Positions 1-11,718 are shown, counted from the stretch's first letter. The stretch is 53,027 nt of DNA from Psychromonas sp. B3M02 (GCF_003318165.1 NZ_QOCB01000140.1:1-53027); one strand, 5' to 3'. The notes: generated by a model not told the origin, from the letters alone. Numbers and translations: made by a program.

Positions 1-95
1 AATAATAGTTAACTGTATTTAATGGACGCGCGAGTTTATCAGGTTCGCATTAAATGACTATAGTTAATCCTTATTTATTTGCATTACTTCTTGGT

Positions 96-1541
96 TCAAA
101 GTAATTGTTTACGTTGATTAGAAGGTGGAATTCCTAAGGACTCACGATATTTAGCAATAGTACGTCTAGCTACCTTGATCCCTTTTTCTTCTAATAACTG
201 GGTGATTTTATTGTCGCTTAAAGGTTTGGTGGTGATTTCTGCAGAGACCAATTTTTTAATTAAAGCTCGTATAGCGGTTGATGAGCATTCGCCGCCCCCA
301 TTGGTTGCTACATGGCTAGAGAAGAAAAACTTCAACTCATAAATACCACGAGGAGTATGCATAAATTTTTGAGTCGTAACACGTGAAATGGTCGACTCAT
401 GCATTTCTACTTCGAAGGCAACGTCATTAAGTACCATGGGTTTCATAGACTCATCGCCATATTCAAAGAAGGCCTGTTGTTGTTGCACAATACAGTTAGC
501 TACCTTTAATAAGGTTTCATTGCGGTTTTCTAAACTTTTAATAAACCATTTCGCTTCTTGTAAATGACCCTTTATAAATTGTGAATCATTTTTACTGATA
601 TTACCCGTACACATACTTGCGTATTGTTGGTTAATCGATAAATTCGGGTCACAATCTTGATTAAGGGAAACACGCCATTGCCCATTAATTTTTTTAACGT
701 AAACGTCTGGCACGATATATTGTGTTTCACTGGTTTCTACACGATTACCAGGGCGTGGCTCTAAACTTTGAATTAAACGCATTATCTCAGCTAATTGAGA
801 TTCTTTTAACTTACTTTTTCTTGCCAGTGTGCGGTAATCTCTGTTTCCAAGTAGATCCATATACTGTTCCAGTATTTGGATAGCTTCATCACGCCAAGGT
901 GTTGTTTCTGAAAGTTGACGTAATTGTATTTGTAAACATTCTTGAGTGGTGCGCGCCGCAACACCTAATGGGTCAAAATGTTGAATGCGTTTTAGTACCA
1001 CTTCCACTTCATCCAACTCTAACTCTTCTAAGTCAGTTTGTAGGCTTTCTAATATGCTTTCACAGTCTGTGGTGAGATAACCTGATTCATCAATGGAATC
1101 GATGATCGCCATCGCGATAATTTGGTCTGTTTCAGTAAAAGGGGTAAGTTGCATTTGCCATAATAGATGGTCTTGTAATGAGGTAGATGACTCACCTTGA
1201 TATAAAGTGTTCTCACCTTCATAGGCTACTGCATTAGAGCTAGTACCAGTGATCGGCGTTGAGTTGTATGATTCTTCCCACTCTTTTTCTGCAGGTAGGT
1301 CATCGGAGAACTCTTGCTGAGTAATCGCTTCAGTGGTATCTAATGCGCTGCTATCTGCTTCTTTAACAGTATCTTCAGATCCTGTTTGGTCGTCTTGTTC
1401 AAGAAGAGGGTTAGAGTCCAAAGCGTTTTGGATCTCCTGTTGCAGATCTAATGTTGAAAGCTGCAATAGTTTTATTGCTTGTTGTAATTGAGGGGTCATC
1501 GCTAATTGCTGACCCATTTTCAATTGTAAACCCTGTTTCAT
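96..1541 (-). CDS. rpoN: RNA polymerase sigma-54 factor
   Basis: Alternative sigma factor that directs core RNA polymerase to -24/-12 promoters and needs AAA+ activators to open them. The N-terminus is the glutamine-rich activator-interacting region I ([20 protein letters not shown]), followed by an acidic region II (about 50-120), the core-binding region, and a C-terminal DNA-binding part. The RpoN box [10 protein letters not shown] lies at residues 458-467. The protein is 481 aa, the usual length. I chose the ATG at 1541 because AGGAAG lies about 10 nt upstream; a TTG one codon earlier is less likely. It is the last gene of the kdsC-lptCAB run and starts 33 bp after lptB. In relatives hpf follows rpoN; bases 1-95 hold no start I can recognise, so hpf, if present, begins beyond the window edge. 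Confidence 0.97.
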   Translation of the reverse strand: MKQGLQLKMGQQLAMTPQLQQAIKLLQLSTLDLQQEIQNALDSNPLLEQDDQTGSEDTVKEADSSALDTTEAITQQEFSDDLPAEKEWEESYNSTPITGTSSNAVAYEGENTLYQGESSTSLQDHLLWQMQLTPFTETDQIIAMAIIDSIDESGYLTTDCESILESLQTDLEELELDEVEVVLKRIQHFDPLGVAARTTQECLQIQLRQLSETTPWRDEAIQILEQYMDLLGNRDYRTLARKSKLKESQLAEIMRLIQSLEPRPGNRVETSETQYIVPDVYVKKINGQWRVSLNQDCDPNLSINQQYASMCTGNISKNDSQFIKGHLQEAKWFIKSLENRNETLLKVANCIVQQQQAFFEYGDESMKPMVLNDVAFEVEMHESTISRVTTQKFMHTPRGIYELKFFFSSHVATNGGGECSSTAIRALIKKLVSAEITTKPLSDNKITQLLEEKGIKVARRTIAKYRESLGIPPSNQRKQLL

Positions 1542-1574
1542 CAAAACATATCTTCCTGAACGTATGGCAATTAT

Positions 1575-2300
1575 TTAAAGTTTAAACTCTTCACCTAGAT
1601 AAACGCGTTTCACATGATCATTTGCCAGAATCTCATCCTGTGTACCCACAGCAATAATTTCTCCGTGGCTTACTATATAGGAATGTTCACAAACATCTAA
1701 CGTTTCTCTAACATTATGGTCGGTGATTAATACACCTAAGCCACGATCACGTAATTGTTGAATAATATTTTTTATATCAATTACCGAAATCGGGTCAACA
1801 CCAGCGAAAGGTTCATCAAGTAGAATAAATTTTGGTTCTGTGGCTAATGCGCGTGCAATCTCTACACGACGGCGCTCACCACCCGATAAACTCATCCCTT
1901 TATTATCACGAATATGAGTAATATGAAACTCTTCTAAAAGAGTATTCAGTTTCTCTTCGCGTTGTTTTTGTGTCAATTCTTTACGGGTCTGTAAAATACC
2001 CATGATATTTTCTGTTACCGTTAAACGTCTAAAAATGGACGCTTCTTGTGGTAAATAACCAATGCCTTTTTGTGCTCGAATATGCATCGGGTTGCTAGAG
2101 ATATCTTCATCATCAATAACAATGGTGCCTTGATCTTGTTTAACCAAACCAACAACCATATAAAAAGAGGTGGTTTTACCAGCACCATTAGGGCCAAGTA
2201 ACCCTACAATTTCGCCGGTTTTGACTGTAAGGCCAACACCATTTACTACGGTACGCCCTTTATAGCTCTTAACTAAGCCTGTTGCGCATAACTCTGCCAT
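1575..2300 (-). CDS. lptB: LPS export ABC transporter ATPase LptB
   Basis: Cytoplasmic ATPase that drives LptFG to extract lipopolysaccharide from the inner membrane into the Lpt bridge. At 241 aa it is a complete ABC nucleotide-binding domain. Walker [10 protein letters not shown] is at about 36-44, signature LSGGERRR at 138-145, Walker B ILLDEP at 159-164 and the H-loop histidine near 195. These spacings, the RRR after the signature and the C-terminal YLGEEFKL are typical of LptB rather than of amino-acid importers. It starts 5 bp after lptA ends, so the two are almost certainly co-transcribed and translationally linked. lptF and lptG are not in the window, as is usual. Confidence 0.97.
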   Translation of the reverse strand: MAELCATGLVKSYKGRTVVNGVGLTVKTGEIVGLLGPNGAGKTTSFYMVVGLVKQDQGTIVIDDEDISSNPMHIRAQKGIGYLPQEASIFRRLTVTENIMGILQTRKELTQKQREEKLNTLLEEFHITHIRDNKGMSLSGGERRRVEIARALATEPKFILLDEPFAGVDPISVIDIKNIIQQLRDRGLGVLITDHNVRETLDVCEHSYIVSHGEIIAVGTQDEILANDHVKRVYLGEEFKL

Positions 2301-2305
2301 ATTAA

Positions 2306-2842
2306 TTAACCGCCTGTATTTGAGGTTGAGTCACTGTTTTTATCTTTTTCAAATTGCGAAGGCAAAAAGATGGTTTTTACGCGCTCTTTAGTATTCTGAT
2401 CGGTGCTTACATTAAGTTCTTGAGTGGCTAAGAAGTATTCTATTTCAGCACCATTTACTTGGCTATCTAATTGTTTTACTTGTGCATTATCGGTTAATGT
2501 GATCTTACCTGCTGCTACATCATAGGTAATTTTATTCGCCTCTGCATCTAATGGTTTACCATCGTCTTGTATTTGATGGAAAACGGAGGTTTTACCTTCT
2601 GCAATCATCAATTCATGATTAGGTTTTTCACCTCGAATAACCGTCAATTTATCAGCTGTGATCTTAATCGAACCTTGAGTTAATAAAACTTCATCAGTGA
2701 AAGTGATCGTGTTGGTTTTTAAGCTAGCATGTTGCTTTACTGAAGAAACATGAATAGGTTGGTTATAATCAGACTCTAATGCAATCACATTGGCATTAAA
2801 CAATGAAATGCTTAGTAAGCATGCTAATTTATTTAGGTTCAT
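2306..2842 (-). CDS. lptA: Periplasmic LPS-bridge protein LptA
   Basis: Soluble periplasmic beta-jellyroll protein that polymerises between LptC and LptD to carry LPS across the periplasm. It is 178 aa, close to the roughly 185 aa of the E. coli protein. Residues 1-22 form a Sec signal peptide (short basic start, hydrophobic stretch, then Ala-Leu-Glu). The rest is the repeating beta-strand pattern of the OstA-N domain ([13 protein letters not shown]..., [20 protein letters not shown]). Its start lies 14 nt inside the end of lptC, and lptB follows at 5 bp. The C-terminal 25 residues are polar and low complexity. Function rests on domain pattern and strict operon context. Confidence 0.95.
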   Translation of the reverse strand: MNLNKLACLLSISLFNANVIALESDYNQPIHVSSVKQHASLKTNTITFTDEVLLTQGSIKITADKLTVIRGEKPNHELMIAEGKTSVFHQIQDDGKPLDAEANKITYDVAAGKITLTDNAQVKQLDSQVNGAEIEYFLATQELNVSTDQNTKERVKTIFLPSQFEKDKNSDSTSNTGG

Positions 2843-3392
2843 TAAAGTACACCGCTTTTATATTCGAATTAAGTTTCATCTCTTCGCCTTCTATCGACGC
2901 CCACATACCAACACCTTCATGTTTCAGTTGTGGCCCTGTCCAAGTCACTTTTAAGTCACTGGTGATCACTTTAGTATCCAGCATTATTGTTGCTTGTGCA
3001 GTGGACATCGTCTGCACTATTTGATCTTCTGTTAGGTTCTTAATAAACACATTGCCTGATAATAATAGGTTATTTTTTTCTTTTAATGTGCCTTTGATAC
3101 TGGTGAGTTGCCAAATAGTGACCACACCCGTCTCTTTGTCTTTATGGTAGATAACTACTTTAGGATGTTCAAACAAGGTTGAATCATCTTCTGGGTAGTT
3201 AGTGGCTTTATCAGCAAAGACGCGATAATCATTAAAACCAGTTTGGTCATAATGATTACTCTGTAAGTCATCTGCTATATAACTTGGGTGATGATCTGGT
3301 AACGCAGGGTATTCAGTGTCCGTTGTAAAGTAGACCCAAACCGCACAGGCGATAAACAGGACAATAAAAGGGATGCTCTGTCGTTTGTTCAT
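2829..3392 (-). CDS. lptC: LPS export protein LptC
   Basis: Bitopic inner-membrane protein that receives LPS from LptB2FG and passes it to LptA. It is 187 aa. One N-terminal transmembrane segment (about residues 7-23, FIVLFIACAVWVYF) is followed by a periplasmic beta-jellyroll of the YrbK/LptC type. The start codon follows the kdsC stop directly (TAAATG), and the end overlaps lptA by 14 nt, so the three genes look translationally coupled. Sequence conservation in LptC is low; the call rests on length, single anchor and position between kdsC and lptA. Confidence 0.94.
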   Translation of the reverse strand: MNKRQSIPFIVLFIACAVWVYFTTDTEYPALPDHHPSYIADDLQSNHYDQTGFNDYRVFADKATNYPEDDSTLFEHPKVVIYHKDKETGVVTIWQLTSIKGTLKEKNNLLLSGNVFIKNLTEDQIVQTMSTAQATIMLDTKVITSDLKVTWTGPQLKHEGVGMWASIEGEEMKLNSNIKAVYFNEPK

Positions 3393-3941
3393 TTATTCGC
3401 TTTTACCTTGTGTCATAGCAAGTTGTCCATGACATTGTAAAAATAGATCACACACTTCACGCACTGCGCCAAATCCACCTTTTACTGTAGTGATTAAATC
3501 TGCTTTTTGTAGTACCAGAGGATGTGCGTCATTGACCGCAATACCTAAGCCAGATAATTGCATCACCGGCAGATCAACCACATCATCACCGATATAAGCT
3601 GTTTGCTCTGGCGTTAAATCTAATTGCGCTAATAGTGTTTTGTACACGGTAAGTTTATCGTCTTTACCTTGAAAAATATGTTGTACACCTAAGGCAGACA
3701 TTCTATTACTGACAATGTTCGATTGACGACCTGTAATAATCGCGACTTCAATACCTTGTTGCATAATCGCCTTAAGCCCAAAGCCATCTTTTGTATGGAA
3801 GGCTTTTAACTCTTCTCTGTCATTACCTAGGTAAATGCGACCATCTGAAAAAACACCATCAACATCGCAAACAAACAGTTTTATTTTTTGTGCGCGTTGA
3901 AAGTTATCTTGGCTGATTTTTCCATAGGGGGTATCTATCAT
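3393..3941 (-). CDS. kdsC: 3-deoxy-D-manno-octulosonate 8-phosphate phosphatase
   Basis: HAD-family phosphatase that dephosphorylates KDO-8-phosphate to KDO, the inner-core sugar of LPS. It is 182 aa, a typical capless, tetramer-forming C0-type HAD enzyme. The catalytic motif DVDGV is at 26-30 (nucleophile Asp26, acid/base Asp28); motif II includes ITGRQSN, and motif III is IGDDVVDLPVM. It is the first gene of the leftward lpt/rpoN operon. In many relatives kdsD (arabinose-5-phosphate isomerase) and a YrbG-type exchanger lie upstream of kdsC. Neither is present here, and the mla operon begins only 375 bp away on the other strand. Confidence 0.95.
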   Translation of the reverse strand: MIDTPYGKISQDNFQRAQKIKLFVCDVDGVFSDGRIYLGNDREELKAFHTKDGFGLKAIMQQGIEVAIITGRQSNIVSNRMSALGVQHIFQGKDDKLTVYKTLLAQLDLTPEQTAYIGDDVVDLPVMQLSGLGIAVNDAHPLVLQKADLITTVKGGFGAVREVCDLFLQCHGQLAMTQGKSE

Positions 3942-4316
3942 TTATCGACTCTTTTATTAAATACAGCAAATCTATTATCAAAATATCAAAGTCCGCAAAG
4001 GATCGCGAGCATTGTTTATGGTAATCAATTTATGAAATCAAAATATGTGCCAATCATAACAAGAGTGTCTCATATTACATAGATTAAACGCTATTAATGT
4101 TACTATTAATCTGAACATCACCGAAACTTACAGGGATATAATTTGTCTGTAATATTGAAAAAATGGAATTGCACCTGCTAAGTTTCGCTTATTTATTATT
4201 TTAAAGGTAAAATCCAACTCAAATCGTTATTTATCTCGATTCTGACTGATTGTTTAAGTTCTATCATTGGCTTATCGATCAGACTAAACTTTCTTTTTCA
4301 TAGAGAAAAGGTATTT
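3942..4316. promoter_or_regulatory. Divergent intergenic region kdsC / mlaF
   Basis: This 375 bp non-coding stretch must carry the promoters of both the kdsC-lpt-rpoN operon (left) and the mla-ibaG-murA operon (right). It is about 70% A+T. I see AGAAAAGG as the mlaF ribosome-binding site just before 4317, but no -35/-10 pair or operator that I would defend. A 64-codon open frame on the plus strand (3888-4082) overlaps kdsC and has neither a ribosome-binding site nor a recognisable product. I regard it as chance. Confidence 0.6.
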
Positions 4317-5123
4317 ATGTCAATACAACATATTGTAATTAACCAACTTAGCTTCAAGCGACAAGAAAAAAGCATATTTGAGAATATAGATATGCAGTTT
4401 GAGCAGGGGAAAATTACTGCGGTGCTAGGACCAAGTGGTATCGGTAAAACGACCCTGTTAAAATTGATTGGTGGACAAATTCCTGCTGATGGTGGTGAAG
4501 TACTGTTTAATGGCACTTCTATTCACAATTGTTCTGAAAAAGCGTTATATGAAGCGCGCAAAAAAATGGGCATGCTATTTCAAAGTGGGGCGTTGTTTAA
4601 TGACCTAACAGTATTTGAAAATGTCGCTTTTCCACTTAGAGAACATACACAGTTAGATGAAAAATTATTATCTACCCTAGTATTAATGAAACTACAGGCA
4701 GTTGGTTTACGTGGTGCTAAAGATCTTTATCCATCACAACTTTCTGGTGGTATGGCAAGACGTGTAGCATTGGCGCGTGCTATTGCTTTAGACCCTGAAG
4801 TGGTTATGTATGATGAACCCTTTACAGGCCAAGATCCTATTTCAATGAATGTATTATTGAAATTAGTGAAGCAATTAAATGATACATTAGGCTTAACCTC
4901 TATTATTGTTTCTCATGATGTTAATGAGGTGCTGTCTATTGCTGATAACGTGTATGTCTTTGCTGAGCATAAAATTATTGCGCAGGGCTCTGTGCAAGAA
5001 GTCTTAGCACAAAAAGATAATGCGTTGTTGCAACAATTTTTAGCCGGTGCTGTGCAAGGACCTGTGCCTTTCCACCTTCCTGCAAGTGATTACCTAGTAG
5101 ACTTAAAAGAGGCCAATCAATAA
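4317..5123 (+). CDS. mlaF: Phospholipid transporter ATPase MlaF
   Basis: Cytoplasmic ATPase of the MlaFEDB complex, which moves phospholipids between the inner membrane and the periplasmic carrier MlaC and so maintains outer-membrane lipid asymmetry. It is 268 aa. Walker [10 protein letters not shown] is at about 38-46, the unusual signature LSGGMARR at 142-149 (the MAR variant is characteristic of Mla/TTG2A ATPases) and Walker B VMYDEP at 163-168. The stop overlaps the mlaE start by one base (TAATG). It is the first gene of an uninterrupted seven-gene operon ending with murA. Confidence 0.97.
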   Translation: MSIQHIVINQLSFKRQEKSIFENIDMQFEQGKITAVLGPSGIGKTTLLKLIGGQIPADGGEVLFNGTSIHNCSEKALYEARKKMGMLFQSGALFNDLTVFENVAFPLREHTQLDEKLLSTLVLMKLQAVGLRGAKDLYPSQLSGGMARRVALARAIALDPEVVMYDEPFTGQDPISMNVLLKLVKQLNDTLGLTSIIVSHDVNEVLSIADNVYVFAEHKIIAQGSVQEVLAQKDNALLQQFLAGAVQGPVPFHLPASDYLVDLKEANQ

Positions 5124-5899
5124 TGGGTTCATTTTTACAATCGATTGGGGCTTATACGATACAGTTAATTCAACGTGCGGGTAAATCTGCATTAATGTTT
5201 TACCGTACTTTGTTCACTAAGCCTCATCCTAAGTTATTTCATCTTACTGTCGCTCAGGTATTCCATCTCGGTATTTTATCCTTACCTATTATTGTGACGG
5301 CAGGTTTATTTATCGGCATGGTACTGAGTTTACAAGGGTATTATGTTTTAGTGGATTATGCGGCGGAAGAGAGTTTAGGTAGCATGGTGGCATTATCACT
5401 ACTACGTGAACTTGGGCCCGTTGTTGCTGCTTTACTATTTGCTGGGCGAGCAGGGTCTGCATTAACTGCTGAAATTGGCTTGATGCAAAGTACTGAGCAA
5501 ATTGCCAGTATGGAAATGATGGCGGTTTCTCCTTTGAAACGTGTCATCGCACCGCGTTTAATTGCCGGCATTATCGCACTACCTTTATTAACATTATTAT
5601 TTAATGTCGTGGCAATATGGGGCGGTTATTTAATCGGTGTGAGTTGGATGGGCATTGATGGCGGTGCTTTTTGGTCAGTAATGGAAGGCAGTGTTAATTT
5701 CATTCCTGATGTTGGCAATGGTATGATCAAAAGTCTTATCTTTGCGTTAATTGTTACTTGGGTTGCTTTATATAATGGTTTCCACACTGTGCCAAATGCA
5801 CAGGGAATTAGTAGAGCAACAACAAAAACTGTAGTACTAGCTTCGTTACTTGTTTTAGGAATGGACTTTTTACTGACTGTTATTATGTTTGGGGGCTAG
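5123..5899 (+). CDS. mlaE: Phospholipid transporter permease MlaE
   Basis: Integral membrane permease of the MlaFEDB complex. It is 258 aa, with an N-terminal amphipathic interface helix and about five transmembrane segments (for example around 50-75, 90-115, 145-180, 200-215 and 235-255). The MlaE-family core [21 protein letters not shown] is replaced only conservatively and is followed by MKSTEQ-like text ([20 protein letters not shown]), as expected for the family. It begins inside the mlaF stop codon and is followed after one base by mlaD. Confidence 0.96.
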   Translation: MGSFLQSIGAYTIQLIQRAGKSALMFYRTLFTKPHPKLFHLTVAQVFHLGILSLPIIVTAGLFIGMVLSLQGYYVLVDYAAEESLGSMVALSLLRELGPVVAALLFAGRAGSALTAEIGLMQSTEQIASMEMMAVSPLKRVIAPRLIAGIIALPLLTLLFNVVAIWGGYLIGVSWMGIDGGAFWSVMEGSVNFIPDVGNGMIKSLIFALIVTWVALYNGFHTVPNAQGISRATTKTVVLASLLVLGMDFLLTVIMFGG

Positions 5900-5900
5900 A

Positions 5901-6371
5901 ATGTCACAGAGAAAATTAGAAATTTGGGTTGGTTTATTCGTTGTTGCTGCGATTGCAGCGTTTGCTATTTTGTCCTTTAGTGTGGCTGGCTTGTCTTTTA
6001 AAGGCGAAGGCAATAGTTACACGCTTGAAGCGAACTTTAGTAATGTAGGCGGTCTAAAACCTCGTGCTCCTGTTAAGTTAGGTGGTGTGGTAGTAGGACG
6101 TGTTGAGTCTATCTCCTTGGATAAAGACACTTATACTCCATTAGTTAAATTATCTATGTATGAAGATCAAGGTTACTTTCCTGAAACTTCATCACTTGCA
6201 ATCTTAACCTCTGGTTTATTGGGAGAGCAATACATAGGCATTAAACCTGGTTTTATTGATGAAGGTATTGAGATGCTAGGTGATGGTGATGCCATTGAAG
6301 ATACTAAATCAGCATTAGTATTAGAAGACCTGATTGGTCAGTTTATCTATTCTATTAATAAGGACGACTAA
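5901..6371 (+). CDS. mlaD: Phospholipid transporter substrate-binding subunit MlaD
   Basis: MCE-domain protein whose hexameric ring sits on MlaE and channels phospholipid to and from MlaC. It is 156 aa. One N-terminal transmembrane helix (about 9-31, VGLFVVAAIAAFAILSF) is followed by a single MCE domain (about 38-115, with FSNVGGLKPRAPVKLGGVVV). It is shorter than E. coli MlaD (183 aa) mainly at the C-terminal tail. I use the ATG at 5901, one base after the mlaE stop; an in-frame TTG at 5889 lies inside mlaE and would add residues unlike the family. Confidence 0.95.
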   Translation: MSQRKLEIWVGLFVVAAIAAFAILSFSVAGLSFKGEGNSYTLEANFSNVGGLKPRAPVKLGGVVVGRVESISLDKDTYTPLVKLSMYEDQGYFPETSSLAILTSGLLGEQYIGIKPGFIDEGIEMLGDGDAIEDTKSALVLEDLIGQFIYSINKDD

Positions 6372-6372
6372 C

Positions 6373-6999
6373 ATGCGTTTATTTATTTCTATTATTGCTC
6401 TTGTTTATTCATTATCATTTTCAGTATTTGCTGCTGAAACGGATACTGCTTTAACAGATCCAAATCAAACATTAAAAACCTTATCAAAACAGACTTTTGC
6501 ACGTTTAGAGAGTGAAAGAACTAAACTAGCAGAACACCCTGAATATATTAAAGTCATTATTAATGAGGAACTACTTCCTTATTTCGATTACAAGTATGCG
6601 GCATACAGTGTGGTAGGCGCTAATTTAAAAAACACGACTGCTGAACAGCGTAACAACTTTGTTGATGCATTCCGTACTTACTTAGTTAATGCCTATGGTC
6701 ATATATTAATTAAATATGACGAGCAGACGATCACTATACTCGATAATAATAATTTTAAGGGTAAGAAAATCGTCAACATTCCTGTTAGAATGCGCGACAA
6801 CAATGGTCAAGTAACACAGTTGAGCTTCAAGTTACGTAAAAACAAAAAAAACGGTGAATGGAAGGTTTATGATGTGATTGCGGAAGGTATCAGTATGTTA
6901 GATACCAAACGAACGGAGTTTGGTTCATTAATACAGAAACAAGGTATTGATGAAGTGATTAAGCTGCTACTAGAAAAAAATGATGAGTTTGAATCATGA
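6373..6999 (+). CDS. mlaC: Periplasmic phospholipid carrier MlaC
   Basis: Soluble periplasmic shuttle that carries phospholipid between the MlaA-porin complex of the outer membrane and MlaFEDB. It is 208 aa from the ATG at 6373, which follows the mlaD stop by one base. Residues 1-20 are a clear signal peptide ending in VFAAET. The rest is a Tol-Tol-Ttg2/MlaC domain (YFDYKYAAYSVVGANLK, FVDAFRTYLVNAYG, VYDVIAEGISML). An upstream in-frame start would put 13 residues before the signal peptide and is unlikely. The end overlaps mlaB by 4 nt. mlaA is not in the window, as in most species. Confidence 0.96.
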   Translation: MRLFISIIALVYSLSFSVFAAETDTALTDPNQTLKTLSKQTFARLESERTKLAEHPEYIKVIINEELLPYFDYKYAAYSVVGANLKNTTAEQRNNFVDAFRTYLVNAYGHILIKYDEQTITILDNNNFKGKKIVNIPVRMRDNNGQVTQLSFKLRKNKKNGEWKVYDVIAEGISMLDTKRTEFGSLIQKQGIDEVIKLLLEKNDEFES

Positions 7000-7247
7000 G
7001 TAGTCGCTTTGTCCTTGAACGAGATTTATTACTTGCTGGTTTAAGCCAGCAAGCTTATCCCAAGATAGCAACTTACCACAGTGTAAAGCATCTTGAACTA
7101 TCGCATTTAGAGAATGTTGACTCAGCAGGCGTCGCATATTTAGTGCAAATTAAAACACAATTTCCAGCGCTTCTAATGGTTAATGCTTCAGCTAAACTAC
7201 AGGTATTAGCTGAGCTTTACGGTGTTGAAAACCTTTTTGAAAAATAG
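6996..7247 (+). CDS. mlaB: STAS-domain subunit MlaB
   Basis: Small cytoplasmic STAS-domain protein that binds MlaF and is needed for assembly and activity of the MlaFEDB transporter. It is 83 aa, a minimal STAS domain; the hallmark stretch is LSHLENVDSAGVAYLVQIK (around 35-53), with DSAG at the position of the conserved D-S/T-A/S-G loop. The start overlaps the mlaC stop (ATGA). Sequence conservation is weak, so the call depends partly on operon position. Confidence 0.92.
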   Translation: MSSRFVLERDLLLAGLSQQAYPKIATYHSVKHLELSHLENVDSAGVAYLVQIKTQFPALLMVNASAKLQVLAELYGVENLFEK

Positions 7248-7256
7248 TGGTTGTAT

Positions 7257-8784
<1,528 letters not shown>

Positions 8785-8810
8785 CCTATTATTAAATAGT
8801 GTTATTCTCT

Positions 8811-8840
8811 AAAAAAAGAAAGCCTCGGCTTTCTTTTTTT
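8811..8840 (+). terminator. Rho-independent terminator after murA
   Basis: The hairpin AAAGAAAGCC / GGCTTTCTTT with a 2-nt apex is followed by a long T-run. It is preceded by an A-run, so it can also end leftward transcription, though the nearest leftward gene, degS, ends at 8880 and would be terminated here too. Confidence 0.9.
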
Positions 8841-8879
8841 GTTTGTGCAATCAGGTATCAATAAAGCATTAATAACAGG

Positions 8880-9944
8880 TTATTGTTGCAACTCTCCGAT
8901 ACGCACATTTAATACGCGCTCTTTACCTTGTCTGATAATGGTGATTTCGGTTTCTGTGCCTGGCTTGATGTTCGCTATCTTATCCATTGTAAGGAGTAGG
9001 TTAACCGCATCTTTATTATCGATTTTTAAGATAATATCATTTTTTAACATACCGGCTTTTTGTGCTGGTCCACCTTCAGTGATCTTCTTAACAATAATAC
9101 TGTTTTTAGCCTCTAAGCCCCATAAGCGAGCTACCAGTGGATCTAGGTTTTCGGCTTCAATACCTAGGGAACCACGGATCACACGACCGTCTTTAATAAT
9201 CCCTTGCATCACGCGACTGGCTAATCGATAAGGAATAGCAAAACTAATTCCGTAGGTGACATTACTATTGCCGGTATAAAACTCTGAGGTATTAATACCC
9301 ACCAGTTCGCCTCGGCTATTAATTAAAGCACCACCAGAGTTACCCTCATTAATCGCGGCATCGGTCTGAATAAAGTCTTGACGACCAGTACTACTCATTC
9401 CACCACGGCCCGTTGCGCTGATCACTCCCTGGGTAATGGTTTGTCCTAGGTTATAAGGATTACCAATGGCTAATACCAGATCGCCTATTTCTGGTGTGTA
9501 GTCGGCATTTTGTGGCATAACTGGTAAATCTTCGCCATCTATCTGTAATACGGCGAGATCTGTGATCACATCGCTACCAATAATATTAGCAGTAAATAAA
9601 CGACCATCCTGCAAGGCGATCAGAATTTGATCTGCTTGAGCAATTACGTGGTGGTTAGTTAAAATATATCCCCCAGCATCCAGTATGATCCCCGAGCCTA
9701 AGCCAGTAGGCTGTAATTGTTGTTTAGTGCCAAGGCTGGAATCAATATATTGCTGTGAGTAAATATTTACCACAGAAGGCGCTGATTTTTTGACGGCGTC
9801 AGAATAGCTGATGATATCAGGTAACTGAACCTCATTATTGGTGAAATGTTTCAGTATAGTTGGGCTATAAATAATCACAGCCGCAAGAAACAATCCCCAC
9901 AGAATAGGTTTCACGAGATAATTTGAAAAGTGCTTTAGCTTCAT
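8880..9944 (-). CDS. degS: Membrane-anchored serine protease DegS
   Basis: Inner-membrane-anchored periplasmic protease that senses misfolded porin C-termini and makes the first cut in anti-sigma factor RseA, activating sigma-E. It is 354 aa (E. coli 355). One N-terminal anchor (about 12-28) precedes a trypsin-like domain with triad His99 (TNHHVI), Asp129 (TDLAVL) and Ser203 (NEGNSGGAL), followed by a single PDZ domain (about 255-350). The single PDZ and uncleaved anchor separate it from DegQ. The gene is monocistronic here: pyk with its own terminator lies directly upstream, instead of degQ as in E. coli and vibrios. Confidence 0.95.
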   Translation of the reverse strand: MKLKHFSNYLVKPILWGLFLAAVIIYSPTILKHFTNNEVQLPDIISYSDAVKKSAPSVVNIYSQQYIDSSLGTKQQLQPTGLGSGIILDAGGYILTNHHVIAQADQILIALQDGRLFTANIIGSDVITDLAVLQIDGEDLPVMPQNADYTPEIGDLVLAIGNPYNLGQTITQGVISATGRGGMSSTGRQDFIQTDAAINEGNSGGALINSRGELVGINTSEFYTGNSNVTYGISFAIPYRLASRVMQGIIKDGRVIRGSLGIEAENLDPLVARLWGLEAKNSIIVKKITEGGPAQKAGMLKNDIILKIDNKDAVNLLLTMDKIANIKPGTETEITIIRQGKERVLNVRIGELQQ

Positions 9945-10040
9945 ATCTTGTAATAATTAATAGTTAATATAAAAATGGAGGTTCAGTATATAGAAAAGTT
10001 GAGGCAGGAGAAAAATACTTTTTATTAATGCGATAGGACA

Positions 10041-10070
10041 ATAAAAAACATCGCCCGAAGGCGATGTTTT
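10041..10070 (-). terminator. Terminator of pykF with UUCG loop
   Basis: A perfect 11-bp stem (10045-10055 with 10060-10070) reads on the minus strand as AAAACATCGCC-TTCG-GGCGATGTTTT followed by TTTATT. The extra-stable UUCG tetraloop closed by C-G is in the leftward transcript, so it terminates pykF 60 bp beyond its stop. Confidence 0.93.
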
Positions 10071-10131
10071 GGAAGGCTAAATTAAAAACTGTTATTGATA
10101 AACAATAAAAGCAATCTTTATGGTTAGTCTA

Positions 10132-11538
10132 TTAAGCGATAACGTGTACAGATGAAGTATTTGTTATAGAGTCAACTAGTGCACCAGCAACCATTACTAC
10201 TTTATCACCAGCTACCACTAAACCTTGCTCTTTAGCAAAGTCCATACCTAGCTTGTAGAAGCTTTCCATTGAATCTTGTTGCTCAATCACTTTAGCAGAA
10301 ACACCTTTAGTTAGTGCTAATTGCTGACGTGTTTTAGGATTACTTGTTAACGCTAAAATTGGCATTGTTGGGAAGTATTTACGTAGAGAACGTGCAGACT
10401 TACCAGCGCCAGTTGCAACAATGATTAATTTAGCATCTAGTTGCTCAGCATTTTTAACCGCACCGCTACAGATTGCTTCAGTAATACGTATGTCAGTTTC
10501 TTTCTCGTCTAATTTAGGAGGAAGAATGCTGTCTGTACGTGAACAAATAGTCGCCATGATCTCTACTGCTTCTGCTGGGTATTTACCTTTAGCAGACTCA
10601 CCAGAAAGCATTACTGCATCTGTACCATCGATGATTGCATTGGCTACGTCACCCGCTTCAGCACGAGTTGGACGAGGGTTTTTGATCATAGAGTCAAGCA
10701 TTTGCGTTGCAGTGATAACTGGCTTACGTGCTTTGTTAGCTTTCTCAATCATCATTTTTTGAGCAAAAATTACTTCTTCAACTGCGATTTCAACACCTAG
10801 GTCACCACGTGCAACCATGATTGCATCAGAAACTGCTAGTATTTCGTCAAAGTTATCAACACCTTCTTGGTTTTCGATTTTAGAGATGATTTGGATCTTT
10901 TCTCCACCGTTTGCTTTTAATAGCTCACGAATCTCTAATACGTCTTCTTTCTTACGGATGAATGAAGCTGCGATAAAATCAACACCTTGCTCACAACCGA
11001 AGATTAAGTCACCTTTATCTTTTGTCGATAAAGCAGGTAATTGAACTTTAACACCTGGTAGGTTAACACCTTTGTTTTCGCCTAGTTCACCGGTATTGAT
11101 AACAGTACAAACAACATTAGTATCAGTGATACTTTTTACTGTCATTTCGATTAAACCGTCATCTAATAATACTGTGTTACCAACAACAAGATCTTTTGTT
11201 AGATCTTCGTATGTCACTGCAACGATAGTGTTGTTACCAATAATTGTTTGGTCTGTAGACAGGGTGAATTCTTGACCCGCTGTTAGTAGAACATCGTTAC
11301 CATCTTCTAATTTTACTGTACGTATTTCAGGACCTTTAGTATCTAGAAGAACAGCAACATTTTTACCTGTTTCTTCACATACTTCACGGATACGTGTGAT
11401 ACGAGCACCATGCTCATCAAAATCACCGTGTGAGAAGTTAAGACGCATAACGTTCATACCGTTCTCAACTAGTTTTGCTAACATTTCTTTAGATTCTGAT
11501 TTTGGGCCTATCGTACATACAATTTTCGTTTTTCTCAC
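10132..11538 (-). CDS. pykF: Pyruvate kinase, type I (PykF-like)
   Basis: Last enzyme of glycolysis (phosphoenolpyruvate + ADP to pyruvate + ATP). It is 468 aa. It is nearly collinear with E. coli PykF: start [16 protein letters not shown], catalytic/metal region around [16 protein letters not shown], and the pyruvate-kinase active-site signature AASFIRKK...[10 protein letters not shown], with [22 protein letters not shown] carrying the family signature. Type I enzymes are activated by fructose-1,6-bisphosphate. The gene has a 180 bp upstream region of its own, and a strong UUCG terminator sits downstream, so it is an independent unit placed between degQ and degS. Confidence 0.97.
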   Translation of the reverse strand: MRKTKIVCTIGPKSESKEMLAKLVENGMNVMRLNFSHGDFDEHGARITRIREVCEETGKNVAVLLDTKGPEIRTVKLEDGNDVLLTAGQEFTLSTDQTIIGNNTIVAVTYEDLTKDLVVGNTVLLDDGLIEMTVKSITDTNVVCTVINTGELGENKGVNLPGVKVQLPALSTKDKGDLIFGCEQGVDFIAASFIRKKEDVLEIRELLKANGGEKIQIISKIENQEGVDNFDEILAVSDAIMVARGDLGVEIAVEEVIFAQKMMIEKANKARKPVITATQMLDSMIKNPRPTRAEAGDVANAIIDGTDAVMLSGESAKGKYPAEAVEIMATICSRTDSILPPKLDEKETDIRITEAICSGAVKNAEQLDAKLIIVATGAGKSARSLRKYFPTMPILALTSNPKTRQQLALTKGVSAKVIEQQDSMESFYKLGMDFAKEQGLVVAGDKVVMVAGALVDSITNTSSVHVIA

Positions 11539-11718
11539 CGTCTTTTCTCCAAGAGTGATTGTGCTTTTTTACTTACTTTTATTTACTGTTTCTATTCAAT
11601 TTTATCTTTTTAATTATGTTGCATATTTTACAAGAATTTATTGAAGAAAAAATTATTTATAATCAATAAAGCGCTAATAAATGCTGTTTATGTAAATTTA
11701 TTACATTTTTTTGTGATC

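Noticed and set aside
1-95. Possible start of hpf (ribosome hibernation factor) downstream of rpoN
   Set aside because: The only minus-strand ATG in a suitable place runs into a stop after three codons, and no Hpf-like start is seen. The gene, if present, lies outside the window.
3888-4082. 64-codon plus-strand frame at the start of kdsC / mlaF gap
   Set aside because: It overlaps kdsC, has no ribosome-binding site and no recognisable product.
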